Shown here: in pieces, positions 22,701-34,275 of the stretch
Position numbering within the stretch: the first letter of the stretch is position 1
Layout: every line of letters starts with the position of its first letter
Source: Asterella californica
Lineage: Eukaryota > Streptophyta > Marchantiopsida > Marchantiales > Aytoniaceae
Direction: 5' to 3'
DNA length: 64,000 bases
Assembly: GCA_036924285.1 (NCBI GenBank)
Contig: JAYKYS010000006.1
Span: 28,432,001 to 28,496,000 of the forward strand
Notes under the pieces: model-generated
What the model saw: only the letters and a program-made list of their open reading frames with translations
Databases searched by the model: none
Told to the model about the DNA's origin: nothing
Program-made: the position numbers and the translations under genes

Positions 22701-24610
22701 TCAAAAGACTTGCTTAATTTGCCATTCTCTTTTCCTTGGATCTCTACCGACATTGTAGCCATGGATTCGTGCACGTAGCCATGGATTCGTGCACGTAGTC
22801 AGCCAACAACTTCGTATGCAGAACGAAGCCTGAGTCTATTCTGATCACCAGGGTCTCTTTAACCATACACATACATAGCTTCGTGACTCTTTGGGTCCTT
22901 TTTTGAAGCTCATTCTTGATCATGTGTACTACCTGTAGTTTGCAGTTAAATCCAAATGTCTGTACGTACGTACCACGATTGTTGCTCCTAGCTAGATCCA
23001 GTTAAATGGGCCTAGCTAGATCTATAGAGTTGAATCTGATAAAGATTGTGATGCAGTAACAGACTCTGACGAGCTTAGTACCAAAAAGACATAATATACC
23101 GCACGTGTGAACTTTCTGAAGTATGGTAATTCTCCTCCATATCGTTATGTAAAGTTCTTTATGGCATATTCTTTATGGAACTTTCTCACTGTTTACATGT
23201 GTAGAGTTATAGTGACACTTTGGTGCATGGATGTATGACAGGAAGGTTACATGTATAGGTTATAGTATTCCCTGACACTCTGGTGCGTGGATATATTTCA
23301 GACGAAGAGAAATGTGGACAGTCACAAACCAGACACAAGCTAACTCTTCCAACACAGATGAAAATGTCATCGATTTGGAAGATTCTTTTGATCACTATTC
23401 GAAAGAATTCTCGTGAATCCAAGTACTGCGAACAAACTACAAGATTTTGCATCTGGAACCACGAAAAGACAGAAGATCTATTTAATTTTTTATTTAGTAT
23501 CATGATACTGTAATTAATTTTGCATGTGATAACTCCTGTAGATCAGTCCAGTATATGCAAAACTTTCCTCCAATTCCACTGATCTTATATGCATGTTTGT
23601 ATTTGATGCCCCGGAGAAAGAAGGTATGTATGCAACAGTAAGCAAGTACATATCCAACAAGATTCTGTTGATTCTGCCAGTTCTATGATTTGTCACGTTG
23701 CTCAGTTTGCTCTAAATTACACATATGTAGTTTGCAGTATCGACAAGCTAGCGTTCGTGTGTCACAGGCCTAACTAGCAAAGAATCTTTCGGGTTTTAAG
23801 CAGAAGTGATGTTCCTCCATCCTGACAAACGGTGCGAACCAAGAGAATAAGGAAGGATTCCCTGGGGCCTTCTCGTCTCTGTGTACGCCTTTCGGTCAGA
23901 CCACTAGTAGAAAAAGAGACTGAGTTCCATCGAAATTCTCCAGTAGACACGAGATCGAGCATCGATGTTGCTGCTGCCGTCTTCTCAGCTCTCTCAGTTG
24001 GATCGCTACTCACCTTCTTAAATTTCGAGGCTAGTTCTGAACCAAAAACCCTCAAATCCAACTGCAAGTAGAAGAAGACTGGACATGGCCAGGTAGAACT
24101 AGCATAAGTGAAGTGAACTATAACTATAATAACTGAAGTACTTAGCATATACATCAAACTAACTGAGTACATAAACATGGAACAAAATGAAGAAGTATAC
24201 AGTGACTGCTCCTCGAAGTCGAAGTTGGGAATTTAGATCCTTCGGAACTATTTCCAACCCAGCTAGTAGTGGTGCAGTTTCGATCCCCCTGTGATGAAGT
24301 TCTACTGTCTCCCGCTATAATCAGTGGATTCGATTACATGATCAGTCACTTGTATCCACTATGGAGTATTTACGCAACGTTAGGAGCTAGAATTTATTGT
24401 CAGAGCGTCGACTTCGAATTCCGGTCAGTACATCGTGATAACTAAAAAACCTTAGGTCTTCACGTGCTTTCGCATGTTCATGTCCTGTCTACATCTGGCT
24501 TCACACAACTGTGATATCACAGTTTGCCTCAGAGAGTCTTGTGAAGAAAAGTGATACCCAGACAAGGAGTAGGAATTATTGACTACGGATCTAGCTGAGA
24601 TTGATCTGCG
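19731..24610 (-). repeat. Right arm of the ~5 kb inverted repeat
   Basis: Reverse complement of 1-5182, slightly shorter because of deletions (for instance near 22540, where about 50 bp of left-arm sequence are missing, while the third copy near 28000 keeps it). The outer end lies four bases from the stop codon of the polyphenol oxidase. The inner end abuts the Helitron helicase fragment. Confidence 0.9.
20130..21400 (+). pseudogene. Decayed DNA methyltransferase-like gene, right-arm copy
   Basis: Mirror copy of 3240-4715. On the plus strand the better-preserved exon reads DFVGDLQPDFLDYVMHAREY near 20645, then KGEVILVRPNIFCSWCKEG and EAEVHAGDCRYF near 20850. A splice acceptor-like TTTTGCAG lies at 20547-20554. 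The segment between about 21030 and 21060 is shorter than in the left arm, so much of the methyltransferase motif is deleted here (SGSGMTWCVHYRL remains). Several stops are shared with the left arm, so decay began before the inverted duplication. Confidence 0.55.
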
Positions 24611-24613
24611 AGA

Positions 24614-26440
24614 TTACTGGAAGTCTTGCTTGAGGGCCGAGAACTCGAACCCGGTGGTTGTGTCACCCTTTCTTTTGCCCTTAGAAACAATGGTGACAAC
24701 AATGTCGGTGTTATAATCGTCTATGCCTAAACTTCTGAGAGCCGGCTCGATGGAGAACCGCACATTGAACAATCGGTACATTTTATTCGAGTCTTCACTA
24801 GCAACTGATCCGCTCGAATCGACCATGCCGCTTGGAAGATGCGTAAAGGTTCCTACATACTCCGTCATGTACAGATGCGTCTCTCTGTTGGCATCCGGAT
24901 AGTTGATGAACACATCGAACCTGGCGAACGAAGAGCGTGGTATCCTCACCTTCTCCAGAAGAATATTCTCCTGCAAATCATCCTCGCTCCCTACTCCCTT
25001 TCCTCTGCAGTCCTTCGTAGTAGGAGGACGACGATCAACCCTGTAGCTCACAGGCGTCGATCCGATTGTGTTCTTGCCAGAAGGATCACATGCAGGCCAA
25101 TCCTCTGGATTCCAGGCCTTAGCGTGGTTGTTAGGAGGAAGAGGCTTGTAATTAATCCACATACTGTCGGATTCGCTCACGTCCGTGAACTTGTATCCCA
25201 GCTTCGAGGCGTATAGGGTATCCTTAATCTTCATGATGACCAGATCTCCGTTCTCGTCGAAGAAAGTGAACTCCGATTCGAGGAAGTCTCTGTCAGTGTA
25301 GTCAGCTCTTCTCCTCTTTCCACCGCGGGTAACTGTGTCGGGAAGAGTTCTCCACACTTCCCACAAACGGTCCACATTGGAGTGATGTGCATAGAAGATG
25401 GGATCTCGAGCGGCAAAGATGAAATTTCCCATGTCTTCATTGTCGGGATGCTGCGGGTCGTTGATCAAGCCAACCCACTCGTGTGCTGTGTTGTGTACAG
25501 TCTCACAGCCGCCAGACTCGCCGGGGGTCTCACCGGCTGTGACATTCACAGTCGAAGCCGAATTATCTGTGCCAGCAACGTACGGACCTCCGTGGAAATC
25601 ACGAGCGCTGACTTTGTTCGTCACCTGGTTCCACATTACGCACACGTTCTCATATTTGATTTGCTCTCCGGTCCTGTTCTGTTTGCCTTCGGCTTCGAGT
25701 TTGGAGTTATAGCCCAAATGGAGAAGTTTTGGTGGAAAGTGGACCGAGTTTCTGAACTCGTCATAAAGGGATGAGTTCTCACTACCAAAATTTTTCTGCA
25801 GATACATGGCGGGGATCTGAGCTGCGAGTGGGTCAATCACATTGTCCCAATTCCAGAAAGGAAGAGCAAAAGTGGGATCATCGATTAAATTGGCGAGGAT
25901 TCTCTCGTGGTAGTAGAGGAACATCCTGTGCCAGGGGAGAAACGTCCAGCTGTAGTGGACTTGAAGAAGAACTCCAGTCTCTGAGCCGAGGGCTCCTGGT
26001 GGCTTTCGCTGCTGGAAAGCTTCGTTGCAGAAGGAGCAGTGGACTCTCCACTGATTGAGGAAACTTCTGGGATCGGAGTCAGGCAGCGCTTTCATCCTCT
26101 CATAAGCTAGATTGTACTTCCTCACGTAGTCCGGGTCACTCTGAGCCACGTGTGCGGGTTTCCTTTCTCTGAGAGCAGGTTTCCCTTTGCGACGAGGTAT
26201 AGTCGGAAACTGGAACCTGATCGGTGGCCTCTGGGGTTCAGGTAGGCAGCAATGCAACGGAGGCCCTTTCAGGACTGGAACATCCTTACAGAACCCAAGA
26301 CTGGACGCCAAGACTGGTTCTGCCGTAGCACTGTCGGTCAAAGCTTGGATGCAGAACAGCAGGGCCGCGATGTAAATCGTCCAATAGCATTTAACACTGC
26401 CCCTTTCCGAGCGTTGCTTTTCCAGCAAACAGTTCTCCAT
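24614..26440 (-). CDS. PPO: Polyphenol oxidase (tyrosinase family)
   Basis: The protein oxidises o-diphenols (and possibly monophenols) to quinones with a type-3 dicopper centre. The frame is open from an ATG at 26587 (657 aa), but the ATG at 26440 (residue 50) is preferred because it is followed by a basic start and a hydrophobic stretch, WTIYIAALLFCIQAL, ending near SATAEP, which looks like a secretory signal peptide. Numbering from 26587, CuA has H183 (HCSFC, Cys187 for the thioether bond), H211 and H220 (WHRMF); CuB has H365, H369 (HNTAHEW) and H402 (YAHHSNVDRLW). The PPO1_DWL-like region (SMWINYKPLPP near 480) and KFDV-like domain (ARFDVFINYPDA near 560) follow. All ligands and length are normal, and there is no intron, so it looks functional. 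Confidence 0.93.
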   Translation of the reverse strand: MENCLLEKQRSERGSVKCYWTIYIAALLFCIQALTDSATAEPVLASSLGFCKDVPVLKGPPLHCCLPEPQRPPIRFQFPTIPRRKGKPALRERKPAHVAQSDPDYVRKYNLAYERMKALPDSDPRSFLNQWRVHCSFCNEAFQQRKPPGALGSETGVLLQVHYSWTFLPWHRMFLYYHERILANLIDDPTFALPFWNWDNVIDPLAAQIPAMYLQKNFGSENSSLYDEFRNSVHFPPKLLHLGYNSKLEAEGKQNRTGEQIKYENVCVMWNQVTNKVSARDFHGGPYVAGTDNSASTVNVTAGETPGESGGCETVHNTAHEWVGLINDPQHPDNEDMGNFIFAARDPIFYAHHSNVDRLWEVWRTLPDTVTRGGKRRRADYTDRDFLESEFTFFDENGDLVIMKIKDTLYASKLGYKFTDVSESDSMWINYKPLPPNNHAKAWNPEDWPACDPSGKNTIGSTPVSYRVDRRPPTTKDCRGKGVGSEDDLQENILLEKVRIPRSSFARFDVFINYPDANRETHLYMTEYVGTFTHLPSGMVDSSGSVASEDSNKMYRLFNVRFSIEPALRSLGIDDYNTDIVVTIVSKGKRKGDTTTGFEFSALKQDFQ

Positions 26441-26587
26441 ACCGAAGAAGAGAATGTTCGGAGCCGGAGCCGCCACGCGGTCAGTGTCAAAACCAGTCTG
26501 CGCCGTATAAGAAACGTATACATCATTAGTATTTGTAGCGTCGAGGCACAACTCCAAGATATCTTGAATTGAGTGAAAGAACCTCAT

Positions 26588-27663
26588 ACAGAACGCAGTT
26601 TACTCTGTCCGGCTGGTTGAGATATTAAGACATCGGATCCCAGACTGTTGTATACATGTGCTCAGAAAGGAGTGAAATGAAAACTTCTTGCTCTATCTGA
26701 TGACAAAGAATTCGAAGTACATGAAGCTCCTCGGATAAAGTACTAAACTTATGGAAATTTGAAACGTAATTAAGCAACCTTGGAGCTGGAGGTGTCTGAG
26801 ATCTACTTTGCACACTTACTTGCAACGAGCCCCTGTCCACTTGTTGTCACTCTGGATCGGTCTTGCAAGAGCGCAACGGTGTTGTTCGTACCTCAGGTCA
26901 ATCAATGACTATGAATCGAACAAGGAGAACAAGCACCAGAGTAATGAGTACTAGTGTAGTGACAAGCTTGTCCGATGGCCCGGACAAACTTGAACATGGA
27001 AGTGGGGTGTGAGGAAGCCGACTTTATAGTGACTATCTGGATGGCTGGAGCGTAAACTCGGTACTATCCTTTGTAGACATCCACTGTCGTGTTTACCACA
27101 CTCGCGTGGACCCTAGTCTTATTCGATCGTTCTTCCAGTCTCTCAACCAGTACATGCCATGTTGTGGCCAGCTTTTTGTCACAGCTCTTCCAGTTGCAAG
27201 CCGAAAGATTTGTGAGAAGAAGCTAACATTAGTTTGAATCCTAGCCACCGTGTCTACTTCTTAGATCAATGAAAGACTGGATCTATATCCCGCAAATGTG
27301 AACGTGCGCCAGTTCTTAAGTTCTTGTTACTCTGATGGTTACGAGTGGAGCATGTCACTCGGTAACTGTATTTAGACCCTGACCGTGAAGATTCTACTGC
27401 AGCCTCTCACGGTCTTCTATTCTTGGTTCATACAAGTGAACTTAGTTACAGTATGCACATTCACTTCATCACACTCAGACCTAGATACAGCTGGACAATG
27501 TCAGATAGTTTGCATCCCTCACCGGGTGCATAAACTGTAGATAAGAACTGCTGGTATATGTGTGAAAACCAAAGAGAGCGAATGCTCTCTCTAACACAAA
27601 CCCAGACACATTAGTAAAGGAATCAGAAGCATCATCATATCCCTCGCGGGGGTTGTTATACAC
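26588..27663. other. Upstream region of PPO, no gene recognised
   Basis: About 1.1 kb between the polyphenol oxidase and the next repeat. It should contain the PPO promoter, but I can point to no convincing TATA box or start site. Short open frames here show no recognisable protein. Confidence 0.5.
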
Positions 27664-29770
27664 TCTAACCTATATTACAGAATGGTTACGTAAGAGTTCA
27701 ATATTCAGCCATAACGACATCAACCTAACTACTATATCATAGTAGAAGGGAACTAACTTGGCAGTAGTAGTAAGGATGACTGAAGTCTTAGCCTATACAA
27801 TAACTAAACAGTGTAGCGGATGAATCTAAAGAAAGTACGATGCTTTCATTTGTGAAAAACGCGAAACAATGCCGCTGCCCTTTCACAGACTGAACCTTCC
27901 CGGGGGAACATGCACACGACAGCCACCCCATCCCCCGGCGAGGGGCAGATGAGCCCCTGGGGACCAAGGAACTACGATGGTAGCTAGAGAACAGTCAACT
28001 CATGATCATGACAAGTCACGTGATTGATCAGCCAAATTTAATATAAACAAAGGGAGTATTAATGACACGGACTGTTACATTATATTCTTCGAATATTTGA
28101 ACACCTACGGGACAGAGAAACGAACTCGAGGCGATACTGTACATGAGCCAGTGTAAGGATGTTGGAGATTCAGACCTCTGCTTCTAGCTTCGTTTTTCAT
28201 CTTTCTTTGCAGAGGTCCATGCCCTTCCACTAACGATCGGAAAGCCTTGCTTAATTTGCCATTCTCTTTTCCTTGGAGATCTACAGACATTGTAGCCATG
28301 GTTTCACGTGCACGTACTCAGCCCACAATTTCGTATGCAGAACGAAGCTTGAGTCTATTCTGATCACCACGGTCTCCTTATCCATACACATATATAGCTT
28401 CGTGACTCTTTGGGTCCTTTGAAGCTCATTCTTGGTCATGTCTGCTATCTGTAGTATTGCAGTTAAATCCAAATGTCTGTTACGTACGTACCACGGTGGT
28501 TGCTCGTAGCTAGATCCAGTTAATTGGGACTAGCTAGATCTATAGAGTTGAATCTGATCAAGATTGTGATGCAGTAACAGACTCTGACGAGTTTAGAACC
28601 AAAAAGACACAATTCATCTCACGTGAACTTTCTGAAGTATGATAATTTTCTTCGGTACTATTATGTAAAATTCTTTGTGACCTATTCGTTATGAAACCTT
28701 CTCACCGCCTATATGTGCCGAGTTGTAGTGTTTTGTGACACTTTGGTTTGTGGATGTATGACAGATCAAGTTTACATGCGCAGGTTATAGTATTCCCTGA
28801 CACTTTGGTGCGTGGATATATGTCAGATGAAGAGAAATGCGGATAGTCACCAACTCGACACAGTTAAGTTTTCCAACACATATGAAGATGCCATCTATTT
28901 GGACGATACTTTTGATCACTATCTGAAAGAGTTCTCTTAAAATGCAAACAGCAACTCTAGATCTGGTGGTATGTACGTCCTTAAATTGAACGGGAAGAAG
29001 AATCTCATTCACTTGAATTACATCATCATGAGGAAGGGGCGGTTGGCTGTAAGTTAAAGACATAAAGTGCAGGGGCGGTTTGCTGTAAATTAAAGACATA
29101 AATTGCAGAGTGAGACGAACTGTGTCTGTCGTGTTGGAAGAACTGAGAAAAGGCTTTTACACAACATGAACAAATTTGTCTAATTAATGCTCCGGGTTTT
29201 TTCGCGTCTTGCAAACCAGACGATTGCCTGTATCCTTTGCCAAAAGCAGTTAATACTTTCAGAACCTTTTCGTGTGAAACCCACAGCAAAGGAGAATTAT
29301 ACTTGAGTTCCTGGACCAGTTCTGTGATTGTCGTATTATTCAGTTTGCTCAAAAGTACACATGTGTAGTTTGGAGTATCGACAAGCTAGAATTCTGTGTC
29401 ACAGCTCTAGCTAGTAAAAAATCTTTAGGGTTTTAAGCAGAACTGCCTCCATCCTGACAAACGTTGCGAACCAGGAGAATTACGAAAGATTTGCCTGGGA
29501 CCTTCTCGTCTGTTTGTACGCTTTTCGGTCATACCACCAGTAAGGACAAGAAAACCAGACTGAGTTTGATCGAAATTCTCCAATAGACACGAGATCGAGC
29601 ATCGATGTTGCTGGATCTCTGTTGGATCGCTACTCACCTTTTTAAATTTAGAGCTAGTCCTGAACGAAAAGAAACTTCAAACCCAATCGCAAGTAGAAGA
29701 AGACTGGACATGACCAGGTATAACTAAGTGGAGTACTTAGTATATACATGAAACTAACTGAGGACATTTG
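27664..29770 (-). repeat. Third copy of arm sequence (matches 22231-24180)
   Basis: This begins like the right arm at 22231 (TATTACAGAATGGTTACGTA) and follows it through the shared segments near 28300 and 29450 in the same orientation. It is more diverged than the arms are from each other, with several indels. It retains about 50 bp (near 28000-28050) deleted in the right arm. A partial local duplication (GCCAACCGCCCC-type motif) occurs at 29036-29100. Confidence 0.85.
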
Positions 29771-30255
29771 AGTAGTGAAAAGTGAAAAGGTTGATGTTTT
29801 TAACAATTTAGAGTTCAAGATAACACATTTGGAATGAAGATTTGGACAATTCTTATTAGTCTTTTGATGTTAGGTTGCGAGAGTTGGATTATTCAAGAAG
29901 ACTAGTTGTACAATTGGATATTAAATTCTGGACTACAAATAGATATTATATATATTTAATTCAGAATAAAATATATTCACAATATGATTTTTAGATTTTA
30001 AAAAATGATATAAAATATTTTTAAAAATGATATTAATGGTTTTTAAACCATTAATAACATATAAAATAATCTGAATATGCTTTGGATTAAAATATTTGAA
30101 TATCATATGCAATATTAAATAATCTTTAACATAACACAATAAACCAGACAAAATTATATCTTATGTTTGAGAACAATATTATGGATTGAGAGAGTTCTAA
30201 ATAACACTAGAATAACATATCTTAGTCAAGATTTCAAATTTAATTAGTTTGTCAT
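29771..30255. other. AT-rich spacer, no gene recognised
   Basis: A very AT-rich stretch with runs of A and T and no convincing coding potential or repeat partner in the window. Confidence 0.5.
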
Positions 30256-31118
30256 TGAACTGTGCGAGGTCTTGCACCGTTGTACTGAAAATAATAAAAT
30301 GAAAATATATTAGTAAGTAAATGAGCTTTGTGTAGATCTAATAAAAATTTATGATGGTAAAAAATGATAAATATCTAAGGAATATTTTGGTTCAAGTGTT
30401 GGTATCTTGAGATTGCAATTGTAGCTCCAGCTTGCAGTTAACAATATATTATTATCTAATGGTAAACCTGCGAATGTTTACCAAAAGTCTTAGAATGTGA
30501 TCAGTAAATTGATCAATTATTTCTTGAAAGAAGGTGATTGGATCATGGATCTTTGTTCAGGTTCTAGGACTACATTGGCTTGTGCATTACAGGCTAGTCG
30601 ACATTATATTGCAGTGGAGATTGACCAACGTCAATTCATGTAGATCCCTTCTTGCGTCTTCAACATGAAGATATTATCTGACTCTGAAACGGAGACTCAA
30701 AAAGATTTTCAAAAAGAAAAATATGCAAAATACAGCATAAATTTTCAATAATTCATTATATATATGATTTTGAAATTTTTCAAAAAATACTTCCTCAGAA
30801 GTTTAGATTTGTGAAAGTCGAAATAAGAACTCACGTACGTGGTTGTTGTTAGCGGCTGTTAACTGGAGTAAGATTTGAATAGCTCAAGTTGTGAGCTGTA
30901 TGTGAGTCTTAAGTCTTGATTGTGAATTAATATTTAACAAATTAAGTCTGCATGGATATTAAACGCATGACTAGAGGCATTAGATCAAGTCTTCTATTTA
31001 TTGTGAGAAAACTAACAAATATATTTAAAATAGCTCTAACTTCAGATATTATTATTTATTAGACTAAGTGCAAAGACAAAATTCCTATTTCGTATGAAGT
31101 ACTTGCATTCTTGTTCTA
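30256..31118. repeat. Dispersed repeat split by a 0.76-kb inversion
   Basis: Bases 30256-30355 match 60430-60530 directly, whereas 30868-31118 match 60530-60790 as a reverse complement. Re-inverting 30356-31118 restores collinearity with the 60-kb copy on the left and with the methyltransferase-like sequence of the left arm on the right (GACTCGTGGTTCATTG at 31119 corresponds to about 3760). Confidence 0.75.
30365..30760 (+). pseudogene. Methyltransferase-like C-terminal fragment, least damaged copy
   Basis: This keeps the best version of the motif: VISKLINYFLKEGDWIMDLC, then SGSRTTLACALQASRHYIAV and EIDQRQFM near 30510-30640. In amino-methyltransferases of the N4-cytosine/N6-adenine type, the AdoMet loop D-x-F-x-G-S-G-T-T near the C-terminus is followed by about 12 residues and an acidic V-E-x-D that holds the cofactor ribose. 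Here one Gly is Arg and a stop lies just downstream. It lies within the inverted segment, so its orientation is opposite to the companion fragment at 31119-31690. Confidence 0.55.
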
Positions 31119-31690
31119 GGACTCGTGGTTCATTGTTACTCTAGGTCCACTTGTATTCTTACAGTTGATCTTCATCCAAAAAACAAACAACGGGAGAAAC
31201 TCTACATCCATAGTCCCGTAGAGCTTGTCCAACATCTGCTGCTTGTTGAAGACTATCAAATACAATCATTGTCTAGTATTTCGATGTCGAGAGTTGAACA
31301 AAGTGCATCAACATCTCAGTCATATCCGCTGTAGAGAAAACCTTCGAATCACCTTGTGAACAATTCTTGAGTTGAAACACATAAGGAATATCTGCAATCA
31401 TCAACGTGAACCACTGCTTCCCAATAGAAGTGGAGATCTTCCTCAAGTCCGCAAGATAGATTTCCGGTTGTAAGCTTCTTCTGCACCTTCTTTCCACCCA
31501 GTACGAACAATATTAGGACTCTCATTGCACCCGTAACATAATCTAAAATGTCTGATGGCAAAATCTCCAATAAAATCTTCATCTTCACATAACATTTCTT
31601 CTGCCCTCCTTCAATCGGTTTTTCAACACCAAATAGTCGTTTTGACAAAACATTGTGAGAAGAACAGTCCTTCTACAAAATGAGAGAAAA
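31119..31690 (-). pseudogene. Methyltransferase-like N-terminal fragment, third copy
   Basis: Homologous to about 3760-4330 of the left arm. On the minus strand it carries CYVKMKILLEIL, KVQKKLTT and EAVVHVDDCRYSL. It is frameshifted relative to the inferred protein, but it keeps CGG (Arg) near 31465 where both arms have TGA, so that stop is a later C-to-T change in the arm lineage. Confidence 0.5.
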
Positions 31691-31697
31691 TTGTATC

Positions 31698-31726
31698 AGA
31701 TCTCTGCTCTCTGAGAGCAGAGATCT
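31698..31726. repeat. 29-base palindrome at the truncated start of element 2
   Basis: AGATCTCTGCTCTC, one base, then its exact reverse complement GAGAGCAGAGATCT. The right half is native RT coding sequence (ESRDLTT, as in element 3); the left half is its inverted copy at the truncation point. Confidence 0.95.
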
Positions 31727-34262
31727 CACCACCATGCGTACTCCACTTGGGCTTGTAAGGATGTGCACATTACCACGAGGAGCGACAAAACTCTGTTATT
31801 CATGTGCAGAATGCAATGAATAGGATTTTGAGAGAATTCATTCCAGAGAAGACCATACCTTTCATAGATGATATTCCTATGAAAGGATGTGCGGTCGAAG
31901 ACAAGGATAAGAAGTTTACTGAGGATAGATGTCAAAGATTTGTGGTTGATCATATTCACAATGTGGAGATGATCTTAACAAGGCTTGAGGAGATAAATCT
32001 CACTCTTTCAGCAGAGAAGTCGAGCTTTGGAGTTCCAGAGATTGTTGTTGTTAGTCATCTTTGTAGAGTTTTTGGTCGACGTCCTAATCCATCAAAGGTT
32101 GATGCCATGGGAGGATGAAAGATTGTGTCATGAGTTGAGAGATTCTTGGGAGCTTGTTTGTTTTATCGAGTGTGGATTTCTCATTTTGATCACATGTCCG
32201 AGCCTTTGTATGAGTTGCTGAGGAAGCGAAGAAGATTCATTTGAACTGAGGAGCAGAGGGTCGCTATGGTGCGACTAAAAGAAGCGTTCAAATCACCGCT
32301 AGTTCTACGACAATTAAGTTATGATTGTGGTAGACCCATAATCATTACTGTGGATACTAGTCCTATCGCTATAGGTTTGACAATAGGGCAAGATGACGAT
32401 GGAGGAAAGAGGTTTGCAACAAGATTTGGTGCTCGCATACTTACGGATCGACAAAGGAGATATCCTCAAGTCAAACGAGAGCTCTGGGGCGTTGTAACCG
32501 CAATGAAAGCTGAGAAGGAGTATCTCTTTGGAACACATATACTACTTGAAACTGATTGTTTATCTTTGTTGGGAATGATAGTAAATTGACATAATTCCTG
32601 ATATTGCTATGTTACGTTGGATAGCTTACATTAGGTCGTTGAATCCACAATTGGGACACATAGCAGGGAAGATGAATTCAATGGCAGACATGTTGTCTAG
32701 AGCTAGGTACTCTCAAGAAGAAGATATGGAGGCAGAAGATATGGATGAAGATGATGCAAAGGAGGGGCAAGTTCTACAACTATCAAGCGAGGATCGGAGT
32801 CGCTTGGATGGTGTTCTTCTTTTCAAGGAAGGAACTCTACCATGAAAGGCTGAAGGAAATCGGACGTTTTCTAAGCACTCTTCAGAAGTATGATGAATGG
32901 ACGGAGAAAGTTTTCAAGGAGATTCGACATCAAGCATATGGCTATCTATTACGAGATGGATATTTGTGGAAGAGGTCAAAGAGGAGAGATAGAGTACCCT
33001 TGAGAGTAGTGGATGATGCGGAGACCAAGACACAAATACTCGAACAGCTTCATGACACCTTATGGGCAGGACATCGAGATACATGGGCGATCTTTACCAA
33101 GATCAAGGAGCGATTGGTGAAAAGGATTGTATTGAGATGTAGAGAAATTTGTTGGGTCATGTATTGAATGTCAATTTCAATCCAAGATTCAGTATAAGGA
33201 TGGATTGAGACCCACAATCCTTTGTCTATTCATTTCTAGTGGATTTTGGATTTGGTTGCCATGCCACCGAGGATTTGGGACATGCGTCATTTAGTTTTGG
33301 CTCGAGAAGAGTTGTCCAACTTGTAGAGGGAGAGCTTTACGCACCAAAGCTACTGAGCATGTTTGTCGATTCATATTAGAAGATACCGTTTCTCGATATG
33401 GAAGTGTGAGGAGAATCCGTGCAGATAGAGGAGAGTTGAATGTAGATGAAGCACGTGAGTTCTTCAACAGATGTGGGATACGATTGAAGTTGATCACTTC
33501 AATGAACCCCGAAGCAAATGAGAAAAGTGAACGAGGGCATCCACCTATCATCCAAGCATTGGTGAAAGTATACAAGGGGCGTCATGGGGACTGACCTAGA
33601 CTTCTTCTTTTTGCGTTGTGGGCTGATAGAACTACTCATAGGATTGTCTCCGGTTACATGCCTACAGAATTGATGACTAGTCAAAAACCTATCATGTCAG
33701 CAGAAGGAGACGTTCCTACTTAGGTATGTCTACCTTGGGAGGATGGTTTTGATAGGGAAGTACTATTAGCACTGCAGATTCAGCAACTTGAGCGACGTGA
33801 GGAGGACCTCGAAGAAGCATTGGTCAAACTCAAGGGGGCGAGGTTGAAGAACAAGGAGCGATTCGACAAGACACATCGACTGTGAAAGAAGCTGATCCGA
33901 GAAGGTGACTGAGTCATAGTATATGACAACAGTTTGGATAACCAACACAGCACTATCAAGAAGTTTGCATGACGTTGGTTCAGTCCTTATGTTGTTGTTG
34001 TCGTTCATGACAACGCCACATATGGTTTGTGGGAGTTGGATGGTACACTCTTGAGGTTACCCATTGCGGGTAAAAGGATCAAGGTTTTCCGAAGACGTGA
34101 AGGATTTCTTGATTTCGATGAACTTCTCGAATCTGATTCTCATCTTTCCAGACCTTATGCGAGAAAAGATGGTGATGAACCTGACAATTCAGAGCATGAT
34201 GAAGAATACGACGACGACGACTATGGTTAACAAGTTGGCACATATCGGAGGATGTGCAAGTT
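31727..34262 (+). pseudogene. Ty3/Gypsy pol remnant of element 2 (RT, RNase H, integrase)
   Basis: This starts inside reverse transcriptase (TTMRTPLGLVRMCTLP), then FIDDIPMKGC near 31870, RNase H (ITVDTSPIAIGLTIGQDDDG near 32350), the integrase zinc finger (HDTLWAGHRDTWA near 33060), DRGELNVDEAREF near 33430 and the basic C-terminal part up to an acidic tail at 34230. It is about as close to element 3 as to element 1. It is broken by frameshifts and at least five Trp-to-stop codons (32242, 33592, 33721, 33910, 33970). Gag and protease are absent, as is a 5' LTR. Confidence 0.9.
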
Positions 34263-34275
34263 TGGAGGGGATGAA

